From assembly GCA_022592435.1 (NCBI GenBank), contig JABYQS010000463.1, forward strand, positions 1 to 21,646: 21,646 nt of DNA, read 5' to 3'. The translations under genes and the position numbers were made by a program. This document shows positions 10,981-20,257 of this stretch, piece by piece. This DNA is from Cerioporus squamosus. Its lineage: Eukaryota > Basidiomycota > Agaricomycetes > Polyporales > Polyporaceae. The notes below the pieces were generated by a model, which searched no databases, had not been told where the DNA came from, and saw nothing but the letters and a program-made list of their open reading frames with translations. Each line of letters opens with the position of its first letter. Within the stretch, counting starts at the first letter, position 1.

Positions 10981-12238
10981 GCCACAACGCCTTTGCCCGC
11001 TATTGTGTGACGCCACCGCCCGCGTCAAGCCTGCGTCCCAAGAGGGTGCGCTGGCCACACCGGGACGAGGTCCGGAGGAGGATTGTGGCGTCGCGGATTG
11101 TCGGTCGTGCGCCCTGACGTTCTCCGTGAGCTCCGCTTTCTTCCTTTCTGCCCGGCGAAGCACGCAGCAGCTGCCAAAGGCGATCCCAGCGTGCGAGTGC
11201 GGGGCGCGATGTGACGCGGGCACAGACGTCGCACATCGGCGTCGCTGCTTCTGTTGCCAGCAGGGCGCGAGCCAGAGCACCCCAGACCGCCCTGCGCCTG
11301 CGCGCCGTGTGGCCGTCCCCCGAGCAACGACAAACGCGCCATACGCACCTGCGCACCCTCGTTTCCTCGGACATAGTGTACCGAGCAGCAGCTTGCGTTG
11401 ACATCACCACAAGTACTTCCCGTCACCCCCGCCCTGGGGCCACCCACACGACGGCGCCTGTCTGGGAGGTGCACCGGTCTCCATCCGGATACGCCGTCTC
11501 TCCAGAATTGCACGTTCTTACGCCCTTCACGCCAGTTACACTGCCCGAAGCATACGAGCCTCGTCTGCACCCGACACTGGCCAGACCGCCGCTCCCGTCG
11601 TCCAGCCCGCTCTGGCCCCCAACCAGGGGGGAGAAGCTGCGGATTTTCCTCAACGTCCGGGCATCTGGCGCTGCAAGGGGGATTCTCGCCTATACTGCAC
11701 TCGGGCGGAAGAGAACAGCGGTTCACGTAACTCGCCAGGAACCCACAGATCTCGAGCTGGGTGGGACGCACACAACCTACAAGACGGGACCTGACGACAT
11801 TCCGGCGGCGTGACATCTCACAGATTTGCGAAGCGAACTTGGGCTGCTGCTGGCTGCATCGCCAGATCGCACTTGCGCGCACAGATACAGTATACCCACG
11901 ATCTGAACTAGATGAACGACTGTACATATCGAATGCTGCAGCAGCCCCCCTCCGTGCTCCTCGCGGTCGCGCTTCCTGCGCTTCCTGGGTTCCCCAAGCC
12001 CACACGATGCTTGTCCTCTGGCACGAGACCCCCCTCTGCGCACGTGAGGCCTCCCTCGCCGTCTTCTCTTACGCGCATCCTCCTCGCACACGCTCGTTCG
12101 CTCCATTGACTTTCTGCACCCCCGGTACGACGGTCCCGGTCGGTCTTCCTCGTGCAGTGGGCGCCTCCGAGTCGTCTGCATCGATATCCGCGCGACCTGC
12201 CAGTGCTAGAGGCGTCGGACGTCGAAGTTCGGAAGTTC

Positions 12239-12272
12239 GAACGAACGAACGAACCAACGACGTGCGTGCGTG
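12239..12272 (+). repeat. GAAC and GTGC tetranucleotide runs
   Basis: About four GAAC units followed after a few bases by CGTGCGTGCGTGC. Confidence 0.85.
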
Positions 12273-13427
12273 CTTCTGTGTTCCCAGCCTTGCCTGACAC
12301 AAGACGTCACCGCTGTGCGTTCTTTCTGACACGTCGGGTGCGCACGATGGGCACCTCAATATTGGACGCACGATTCATGATTCATGTACAGTACTTCGCT
12401 CTAGAAGGCGAAGGCGCGCCCTCGTATCTCCGAATGCAGCCTGCATCTCATTCAACGCTGTATCTATCTCCATGCACCATGATGCTGCAAATAAATCTCT
12501 GGTAGTGCTGCTCCGTTCCCGCACCAGCCGGACGCGTCGCAATAATCAGTATCCAGCAAGTATCCGGCCACCATACCGTACATCCATGGAGACAGAGCCA
12601 GGGCTGCGCTGCGCCAACGTGCATCAAGATCCGATATCCAATGTCCACCGTGACATCTGAGCCCTAGTGTCGTCCCTCGTCCGCAAACGCCATCCATCGG
12701 CTAGCAAGCTGAGCGTCACATCGTTCCGCAAATATACCACTGGCCCGGCTCTCGTAGACACAGTCGCCCACGCACACATACATACAGTACACAGTGGCTG
12801 CAATTGCAACTGCATGCACTGGGCTGGCTCTACTGCCAGCGTCCGAGACGTTCCCAACATACCCCGCGATCTCGATCCCGCAGGGGATCGCAAAGTCCCT
12901 AGGTCCCAGGGCCGTGATCCCATCCGCCCTCCCAGTGGCCATCCTTCCCGGTCTTCTGAGCCTCACTTCTTCTCTCTGTCCTCGTCCACCCGGAGACGCG
13001 CGGGCCCGTCCTCCTCGAACCGGCTAGCGCGGCGCCCACGGCCACGGCCACGCTTCCCGAGCGGATGCCATTGTCCGATGTCCAATGTCAGGACGTATGT
13101 ATGTGCATATGAGAATTTGCGCTTCCATCAGTACTAGTCCCTGGTAGTCCTACCTGGGCGCCCTCCTCCTCCTCGTCGGTCGTCGTCGCGGAGTCGGGGG
13201 GCTTGCGCCGGACACACGGTGCCCGACGAGGGCGGGGGAAACCGTTGTCAGCATAGTGAGTGGGCACTCATTCACTTGCACGCTCCCCCCCCCTCTCCCC
13301 TTCTCCCCTTCTCCCGGGTCTGCCAGTCCGGTGAGACGTGCGTCCTTTGTAGTTGGCCAAAGCTGGTCGCCGGCTCCCGGGTGCCCCGTACGCATGAAGG
13401 TGGTGAAAGGCCTGTGGGCGTCCGTGA

Positions 13428-13461
13428 TCCATCGATCGATACATGCATGCATGCATGCATA
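13428..13461 (+). repeat. ATCG and ATGC tetranucleotide runs
   Basis: CATCGATCGAT is followed by four and a half units of ATGC; both parts are self-complementary. Confidence 0.9.
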
Positions 13462-14484
13462 ACGCCGTATGCTCGATTGTGGATGTATGCGCATTGCGTC
13501 CAATAGCACTACTTAGCGCTAGTACAAAGACAGCAACACGAGCACTATCACCATCACTGTGATCATGGGTGGCTGTCATCACTGGAAACGCCGAAAGAAG
13601 GAAAGAAGGCGAACGGAGAAAGAAAGCAAGAGCCCAAGAAGCCACACGCACAGCGGCAGAACGTCGACGTGGACAACTGGAATGCTCAACGATCATGACA
13701 CCATGCTCATGCGCAGACGACAAGAACCGCTCCCGAGCACGGATCGCGAGCACATTTCTCTGCATCGCCCGGAGTCCCGGACGAGCGCTGTGCTGTGCCT
13801 TGACTCCCTGCCCCTTGCTAACGATTACATACAACATACACGACCGCAGGCCCCCTCCTGACGGGGCCGCGCTCACGACGGTGCTTCGGTGCCACTCGCT
13901 ACGCACTCGCACTCGCACTAAGAAGCGTCCCGCCGAGACACTTCCAAGGACCAAGGACGAACTCTCATCGGAAATTGTGCACGGAAGCGACTGTGCGGGC
14001 GGGATCTGAAACCCCCCGTCGCGGAAAGTTGCAACACTTCGGACGCACTCCTGTGCCGCCCGCGTACGAGGTGCGTGTTTCTGCGGCGGCAACAGCGGGC
14101 GCCCGAGTCTCGCGCTGCACGATAGCCTGAACAGTCACAGTAAATATCCACAGAAGTCTGAATGCCCCGCTCGATAGGGACGCCTCAGGTACTTCACGGA
14201 GCGGGCGGTACCGTGCACTGTGCCGCCCTCACGGTGCGGAAGAGGCGTGCGCTGCACAGCTTTCGGACGTAACTCTCGTCTCCTGCCAGTTGCGCAGCGC
14301 ACGAGACTTCCTCGAGGCGTGTCCGAGTCCCGTCCCGAACCTGATGCAGTCACTGATGAATGTTTCGACAAGTCAAGTTCGTGGCCAGCGCGGCGCGCGC
14401 GTCCACCGTCGTGCCCGTTGCCGCCCACAGGCAGCCCGACGCCCGTGCACTGGTTAGAGTGCCGGGGGCCTGCTGATGTGGCTA

Positions 14485-14501
14485 GCTGCTATGATAGCAG
14501 C
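14485..14501. repeat. 17-base palindrome with a single central base
   Basis: GCTGCTATGATAGCAGC consists of two 8-base arms that are exact reverse complements around one G. It lies just beyond the 3' end of the 14.6-15.4 kb candidate gene on the minus strand and could form a small hairpin. Confidence 0.8.
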
Positions 14502-14593
14502 CTTCCGTCCCGCAACGGGCGTATTGGCACCGCCCCGAACACGAGGATCAGCAAGTGTCCACAACCCAAGACTTGACCGCAGCTGCATAGGAT

Positions 14594-15373
14594 CTAAACA
14601 GTTCTGATACCACGCACCTGTGACAGAGCTGGGCGGACGAGAAGGGACAAGTTCTCGCATCCCGTGCTTCGCAGACTAAGGCTGGCCAGCTGGTTCATCT
14701 CGGTCCCCGAGCACGGCATTCGTCCGGTCGACCGGAGGATCCGGGGTGTCCTTCGCGCGCGATGTGGGTTGTTGTGTCCAGGGTGTGGTGGGTGCATGCG
14801 TAATACCGAGTCCATGACTGATTCTTCCTGACGAAGAACAGAATTGCAATCCTCGTCAGGCGGTCACGGTACGTACTCACCTCGATGGCACATCCTTCTG
14901 AACCAGCCAGGTCTACGTCGAGGGTCCTCCGGTGAACGGCGCAAGGGGGATCGCACGCACGCTGGTCGAGAGCCTTGGCCTCGACTACACCGTCCAGGAT
15001 GAGTAGGAGTGTTGCTGCATGCGTAGAGGCGCGCGCATGAGGAAGGAACCCCAGTCCGACTCCTTGGCTGGCCTCTCCACCGGTGGTGTGGCTGACGTTC
15101 GTGTTCGTTGTCTGCATGCGCCTTCGTGCATGAGGCATGACACTGTCAATGATGCCTAGATGCCGCTGTGTTGTTCGGCCCCGGTGAGTGAGCATGACTA
15201 AGTCTGGATGAAGGGAATAACGACATGCTTACGATCAACGTACATTGCATCCTGCAGTCGGACCACCGGCACCAGGTGTTGCTTGCTGTTCCCCGACGTG
15301 CTGAATGATGTGCGCTGCGCGCCCGCCATGCCCGCAGGCTCAGTTCCAAGTATACATTGGTTAGAATACACAT
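14594..15373 (-). CDS. Candidate three-exon gene of unknown function
   Basis: Three open segments join in one frame through two intron-like gaps: exons 15373-15233, 15165-14881 and 14827-14594. Introns are 67 bases (GTAAGC..ACACAG) and 53 bases (GTGAGT..TCGTCAG). The second is close to ideal, with a CCTGACG branch site and a pyrimidine-rich tail. The predicted protein is 219 residues, begins MCILTNVYLELS, contains a hydrophobic stretch AATLLLILDGVVEAKAL, and has no domain I recognise. It lies 299 bases downstream of the TPX2-like stop on the same strand. Weakness: intron-like signals also occur on the plus strand here (for example 15184-15258), so strand and coding status are not settled. The last exon could also continue through a GTGCGT donor just before its stop. 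Confidence 0.4.
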
Positions 15374-15671
15374 ACACCAAGCTTCTTCGACCTAGAAGTG
15401 AATAACGTGCGGAGACACCACCGCGACATCTCGACATCACCCTCGTCGACACCAACAGAACCGCGCAGGACCCACCCGTACGGCGCAATCCAACATACAG
15501 ATGCCATAATGATATCGTCTTCCCGCAGCGACTGAATGTCCCGTTGCCGCCCGCCCGAACCCTGAATACCGCCTCCATCTGCTTCCTACTCCCCGGAAGC
15601 TCGCACACGGCGAGATTAGCTCAACGTCGATGACAAGGAAAGCATAGTGTTCCGTGCACCGTGGAAGTTCC

Positions 15672-18572
15672 TCAGCACGCAGCTGAGGGTCCTCCTCCGG
15701 TGTCGGCCTTGGACTTCTTCGGTGCGAACGCGTACCACTCCGGGACCTCGTTCGCCTTGGGCACCGCACGTCTCCTCAGCTCCCTGATCTCCGCCTCCTC
15801 CTCGAGCTCGCGCTGGCGCCGCCGCTCCTCCGCCTGCCGCTCGAGCTCGCGCTCCCGCGCCCGGCGGGCCTCCTCGAATTTCTCCCGGTCCTGTGCGCGC
15901 GTCATGGTCGCCAGCCCGAACTCCATTGGAACGGTCGGGTGGATTTCCGCCCTCTTCTGCGCGAGCACGGATTCCTGGGCGGCGTGCAGTGCCTTGAAGT
16001 CCGGAATTGGGTGGTGCGGATGGGCTCGCGAGCGCCGGAGGGACGTCCCTTGCCCTCCTGACTTCTCGAGTTCGCTCTTGCTGCGGGCGTCCAGGCGCAT
16101 GGACGTAGCGAAGGTGAATTCAGTCGGTTTTGTCGGCTTCGCGGGAAGTGAATTTGCAGGCTAGAAGCAGATGCGTATTAGCAATGGTCTAAGAGAAGGC
16201 GCGCGAGCTATTTCAATGTGTGATTGAATTGTCTGTGGGCGACTCGTGCCTCGAGGTGCTCGGACGATGGCGCCCTCCACAGGAGGATTCGTCGGGTATG
16301 TCCATCCGTCATGAGAAGCATGACAGTGTACCAGTGCTGCGGATGCACCGACGCAAAGTCTATTGAGAAGCGGCGGGGCATGACATGCGATCCTCGCCCG
16401 AAAGGACGCAAACCACAATATAGCAAGCAGAAATTCTGACAGAAAAACGGCATGAGAACGTACCGGTCTGTCAGTGGCTGTCGACGTCGAGCGGCCGGCG
16501 GTCTGGCCAGCTGTTGGGAGCTCCTGGTTCGTGGACACATTTTCCCGGTGAGAGCGGGTGAAGTGCCCTGATCTGCTAGTGGTGCCGTTAGGGACAGCGG
16601 CGTTACGATTGCTCTGCGTAGACTTGGTCAGTCCCTGGACAGAGTGCGCCGCTGTCAGCGCCGCGGCGTTATCTTCCCCGCCAGGAATCGTTTTGGACAG
16701 CGACCGCGAGGAAGGACCCCCGGACTTGCGTGCCCCGTCAAGTTTTACAGCGCGATCTGCGCCGGTAACGGAAGGGGTGGCAGACACGACACGCCGTGTG
16801 CGAGGCGTGTCCGAGGGCCCAGAGCTCGTCACAGCCGCTGAGGTGTTCTTCACTCGTGAAGGTTGCAAACGTCCTCTTCGCTCCTTGGAGGCAATGGGGG
16901 CCGACTGTTCGGATGTGGTCTTGCTGCGTTTGCGGGTGTGTACCGGCGGCTCATCAGCAGGCGATCCCGCACGTTTCATCGAGGTACGCATTGGCGGGGG
17001 TGGGCTCGTCGGACGCTCCGACGTTGCTGCAGCTACATCGCTGACGAAGTTGAGCGCTTCCTCAGCGTCCGGAGAGTCGGTCGTGGCCGAGGCTGATGCG
17101 GGAGCCTCGCGTTTCCGCGGGGATAATTGAGAAACCGTGAGATATCCCGAGTCTGGGGCGGGATCTGCACGATGGTCACTCGCAGTGGGAGTGTCTTGCA
17201 TGGACGCTGTTGGACGATCGTCTTGCTCTGGCATTGCGGACGGCGAGGTACGGACGACCGCTGTCTCATCTTGGACGGGAGATGCCGCGCCACTACATTG
17301 GAGCGGTCTGTTCACAGCAGTCATGTTAAATTGGGGGGATTCTCGTGAGACAGGTCCATCTCGTCTAGGATGGCAGTGGACTCACTTCTGTGCATTTGCT
17401 ATCAGCTTTTGACCGTATGACATGAGCGTATCGGCGAGTCCGCCGCTTCGGAAGGGTTTGACATTAGATGATGAAGACTGGCCGGAACTTTCAGCCGCAG
17501 AAGCTCCCACCGGTGCAGATGCAGGGGGGACGTTCCGAAGGCGTCGTCGTTCTATAGGGGCAGTCTTCTTTCCCGAGTACGAGACTCTGCGTGCCAAAGA
17601 CGCGGTCAATGGTTTGAGTGTGGCAGCCTTCGACGCCACCGCACTTGGGATAGCCTGGATGTCCAACGAAAATGAGGACGGGTGAATAGCAGAACCCCGT
17701 TTGATAGCGAAGGAAACATGTACCCTCTTCCGCTTGGTGCCCTCGCCACCGGAGAGCTTTTTGTGTCGGTCGAGGAGATTGGTCCTGAGGAGTGCCTTGG
17801 CTTTCCCTTTCTTGGAAGTCGCGTCTGAGTTTATGTTGCCAGCTCTCTCAGGAATGGACTCCGACACGCTCGGACCGACACTAACGGCTTCAGGGAAGAT
17901 AGAGTTTGCGGGACCACTTTCCGCTTCAGCCTGCAGCATTCCAGCCGGAATTTCCATGTCATCCCTCGCTGCGGGGGTTGTCGGGCGGACGACTGCTGCT
18001 GGGTCCAGCAGTGGTTACAGCAGGCGTAACGCTCGAAGACGCCCTGCGGCCTGTCGTGGCGACTGCGAACTCGAAGACAAGGGAGCGCAAGGGGGCAGTG
18101 AATCAGCATCAATAGAGGCCTCTTCTGATCCAAGGAAGTTGGTGTCGTCATCCGCCATGAGGAGATCGTTGTGCGTGTGCGGGGGAGGAATCTCGAAGGA
18201 AGGGTCTCGCTTACGGAAAGGCGTTAGATCTTCCGACATTGCGGCAGAGAGGCCGCTCTCCACAACCGCTCGATATGGAGTCCCCACGCCGGGACGAGGG
18301 CGAAGAGACGACCTGACGGGTGCTGTGCGCACTGGCTTCGAGCGCGGAGTGAGTTCTGCCAGGGTCAGAGGGGGCTGCACTGATGGTCTGGAATGGGTCG
18401 CAGGGGTATTGAGAGCGTCATCAGCGGCGTTGAAGAAGTCGATGGTGTTGTCAGCGAGGAGGTCGTCGGCATGGTGTGCGGCAGCAGGGATTTGGAAGGA
18501 CGAGTCGGAGAAGTCGGCAACGACAGAAGCATCAGAGAGGTCTGGGATGTGGCGTAGACTGAGTTCGGCCAT
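15672..18572 (-). CDS. TPX2-like microtubule-associated spindle assembly protein
   Basis: TPX2-family proteins nucleate and bundle spindle microtubules and, in animals, activate Aurora A and are controlled by importin-alpha (family knowledge). My model has exons 18572-18041, 17968-17386, 17307-16464 and 16160-15672, which sum to 2448 bases (815 residues). The last exon carries the diagnostic C-terminal region. It has an F-x-F element (PTEFTFATSMRLDARSK, about 666-682), then VPMEFGLATMTRAQDREKFEE (about 730-750, given here as the key block), then a charged coiled coil to about 785, RRRAVPKANEVPEWY, and stop. The middle is disordered, Ser/Pro-rich, with basic clusters GTKRKRV and TRKRSK suited to nuclear import. 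The ATG at 18572 is the first in its frame. The last two introns have clear donors and acceptors; the first intron's edges (18040-17969) are the least certain. No frameshifts were seen. Confidence 0.85.
16161..16463 (-). other. Third intron of the TPX2-like gene, in-frame and open throughout
   Basis: The donor is CCG then GTACGTTCTC and the acceptor is CTGCTTCTAG then CCTGCAAATTC. A branch-like GCTAAT lies about 22 bases upstream of the acceptor. It is 303 bases, much longer than the other introns here, phase 0 and a multiple of three. The coding frame stays open across the whole intron, and the first stop codon is the TAG of the splice acceptor itself. Splicing joins TDRP to PANSLPAK and gives the complete TPX2 C-terminal region. 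Confidence 0.7.
17308..17385 (-). other. Second intron of the TPX2-like gene
   Basis: The minus strand reads GCACAGAA then GTGAGTCC at the donor and GCTGTGAACAG then ACCGCTCC at the acceptor. A branch-like TTAACATGAC lies just upstream of the acceptor. It is 78 bases, phase 2. Splicing makes an AAA codon and moves the frame from the ...LIANAQ end of exon two to the PLQCSGAASP start of exon three, avoiding a TGA right after the donor. Confidence 0.8.
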
Positions 18573-19339
18573 GTGTGTTCTATGTTCGCATTGATTCTGA
18601 GTCTCGGAGGTGTCCAGAGCAGCTGACAGAGGACGGGAACGTACGTGGTTGGATATGCCCGACGCTCCAGAGTAGCTTCGTTCGTCCACGAGCGGTTGAT
18701 GCGGCGGTTACAGTGGGTCCGTCGTCTTGAGGTTTGTATACGAGGTTCGAGATGGCTTGCCGCAGTCTGGGTGACGGAGTTGAGAGCGAGATGAGCGTTC
18801 GGAGCAGGTTGCGAGACGCGACACCGATAGCCACCACAGATTAACGCGACCCCAACCGTGGGAACCGGACGCGTCCCTTTCCCACGTGACCGTCTTCCTT
18901 GTGGCAGTACCGGCCAGGTGCTTCTTTTCTTGTCCGTCTTACTGCCAGTGCCTGCCGGACTCGCCTTGCTCTGGCATGCTCCTGCCTGCTCTCGTCCTCG
19001 TAGGCAATGTATATGCTGACACTCCGCAGTCCATCTCCATGTAGCTGTGACGCTCGCCTGCTATTTTCGCTGCCATGTTCCGTATAATCCGGATCGACAC
19101 TCTAGCCTTCTTGCTCATCCCGGACCACGCCCAGAGTACGGCCATGAGTACGTGTGACAGCTGTCTCATCACTCCGAAGATGCGCGTACAGCAAACGAAA
19201 TACATCCGATATGAATTATACCGTATCGCTCACAGACGACCGGTAGCGCGTCATTCATTCCTGTCGTATCGTTGTCGTCAACACCGGTGGAACTCTCTTG
19301 CTGAACCTTGCGCAGGAATCCAGAAACTCTGACAGGCTG
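18573..19339. other. Intergenic region upstream of the TPX2-like gene
   Basis: This is the presumed promoter and 5' leader of the TPX2-like gene on the minus strand. About 300 bases upstream of its ATG are ACGCGT (18869-18874, an MCB/MluI-type box) and CACGTG (18883-18888, an E-box-type site). ACGCGT occurs about eight times in the window, so neither site is proven functional. No ATG-started gene is apparent. Confidence 0.4.
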
Positions 19340-20164
19340 TCAATGAAGGCTGGATATTGGACCCTGCCCTCCTTGGCTGTTCACGATCGATTGTCTCGGC
19401 AATGTCCCCAGTATCTTCCTGAGGTCGGCGTTCCGGCTATCCTTCCGCCATGCTGCGGCACGTAGAATGCACACTGCAAACGTTGGCCACTGCCGATTCC
19501 GAACAAAGGCACCGCGGCGTCCGGCCGCACGAAGTACGCTACTCATAGACCTCAATGCGCCCTGGTATGCATCTCGAGCTGGACGGACAAGTCGCGCCCA
19601 TATGCCGACTCGCTCCACTCGGGGCGCGCACCAGACGCGCCTCCAGGTCCCGGCGTGTTGCAACCACCTCCGTTTAGCACGTCCTTGTCGACGCCACAAG
19701 AAGCGAAGGCATCTTTTGGGCGGTACGAAGCTCACCGGCATAAGACATGCAAGCGCGTTCTGTGCTTCTCGTGTCGACCAAGACATGATCTCCCTGTACG
19801 CGCTTTCACGGACGCCTCTTCTGACTCTCAGGGTCTCCCGGTGAACGTCATCGCTGACAAGAACGTGGTCTTGTGCCTGTTCATCGATCTCCAGCGATCG
19901 TTCCCGTGCCGGGTGGAGGAGTAGCTCGAGTGCGCCCCGATATTGACTTGAGCACACATGACATGTCTGGATATCAGCCACTTGACTTATAACCACTATT
20001 CCACCAATACATCTAACACCAATTCCTTCGATTCTGATGGGCGAAACAATATGTATTTCGCTAGCAGTACGGCGCTCGGCGGTAACGCGTGGCGTCGTAT
20101 CGATTATTTGGGGGTGACGCCCTCTAGAGACGGGCGCATCTCCGACTGGCACTCGCGCTCGCAT
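19340..20164 (-). CDS. Unassigned ORF between SYO1 and the TPX2-like gene
   Basis: This is an open frame of 274 residues from the ATG at 20164 to a TGA at 19340, starting 93 bases after the SYO1 stop on the same strand. The frame is also open upstream for 27 codons without another ATG. The product is very rich in Arg and Trp in its second half, with no signal peptide, membrane span or motif I recognise. A middle stretch (ELLLHPARERSLEIDEQAQ) looks more protein-like than the rest. Third-base GC is only about 60 percent by eye, below the identified genes. On the opposite strand a 91-residue open frame at 19958-20233, rich in Asn, Ser and Thr, is an alternative. It may be a gene with unresolved introns, or chance. 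Confidence 0.28.
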   Translation of the reverse strand: MRARVPVGDAPVSRGRHPQIIDTTPRVTAERRTASEIHIVSPIRIEGIGVRCIGGIVVISQVADIQTCHVCSSQYRGALELLLHPARERSLEIDEQAQDHVLVSDDVHRETLRVRRGVRESAYREIMSWSTREAQNALACLMPVSFVPPKRCLRFLWRRQGRAKRRWLQHAGTWRRVWCAPRVERVGIWARLVRPARDAYQGALRSMSSVLRAAGRRGAFVRNRQWPTFAVCILRAAAWRKDSRNADLRKILGTLPRQSIVNSQGGQGPISSLH

Positions 20165-20257
20165 ACGATCAGGGCGTCGCTCAAAGAAGTATGGTCGTCG
20201 TTGGGTAACTATCTTGAACACCGACGCACATGAGTCAAAAGCCAATCCGCGACGGGA

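Larger units (their letters stand above)
10448..14593. other. Gene-poor, plus-strand C-rich stretch
   Basis: The plus strand is strongly C-rich from about 10.64 to 13.3 kb. Open frames include a plus ATG-started 81-codon frame at 10641-10886, a plus 200-codon frame at 11211-11813 that starts with GTG, and a minus 326-codon frame at 12005-11025 that also starts with GTG. The plus frame around 11460-11810 has third-base GC near 70 percent and could be an exon, but I cannot assign it. Small tetranucleotide repeats occur at 12239-12272 and 13428-13461. Confidence 0.45.

Noticed and set aside
11025..12005. 326-codon minus-strand open frame
   Set aside because: It begins with GTG, contains many Cys, Arg and Trp residues without pattern, and lies in C-rich DNA where stops are rare. 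The opposite strand is open too and no domain is seen.
13428..13461. Possible CRISPR-like or telomeric repeat
   Set aside because: It is a simple ATGC tetranucleotide run without spacers; no TTAGGG arrays or regularly spaced repeats occur in the window.
17701..18594. 297-codon plus-strand open frame
   Set aside because: It lies antisense to exons 1-2 of the TPX2-like gene, whose minus-strand frame has family features and intron structure; the plus frame is a codon-bias shadow. The same applies to the plus frame at 16558-17130.
18869..18888. MCB-type ACGCGT and CACGTG sites as cell-cycle control of the TPX2-like gene
   Set aside because: ACGCGT occurs about eight times across this CpG-rich window, so its presence upstream is not significant without expression data.
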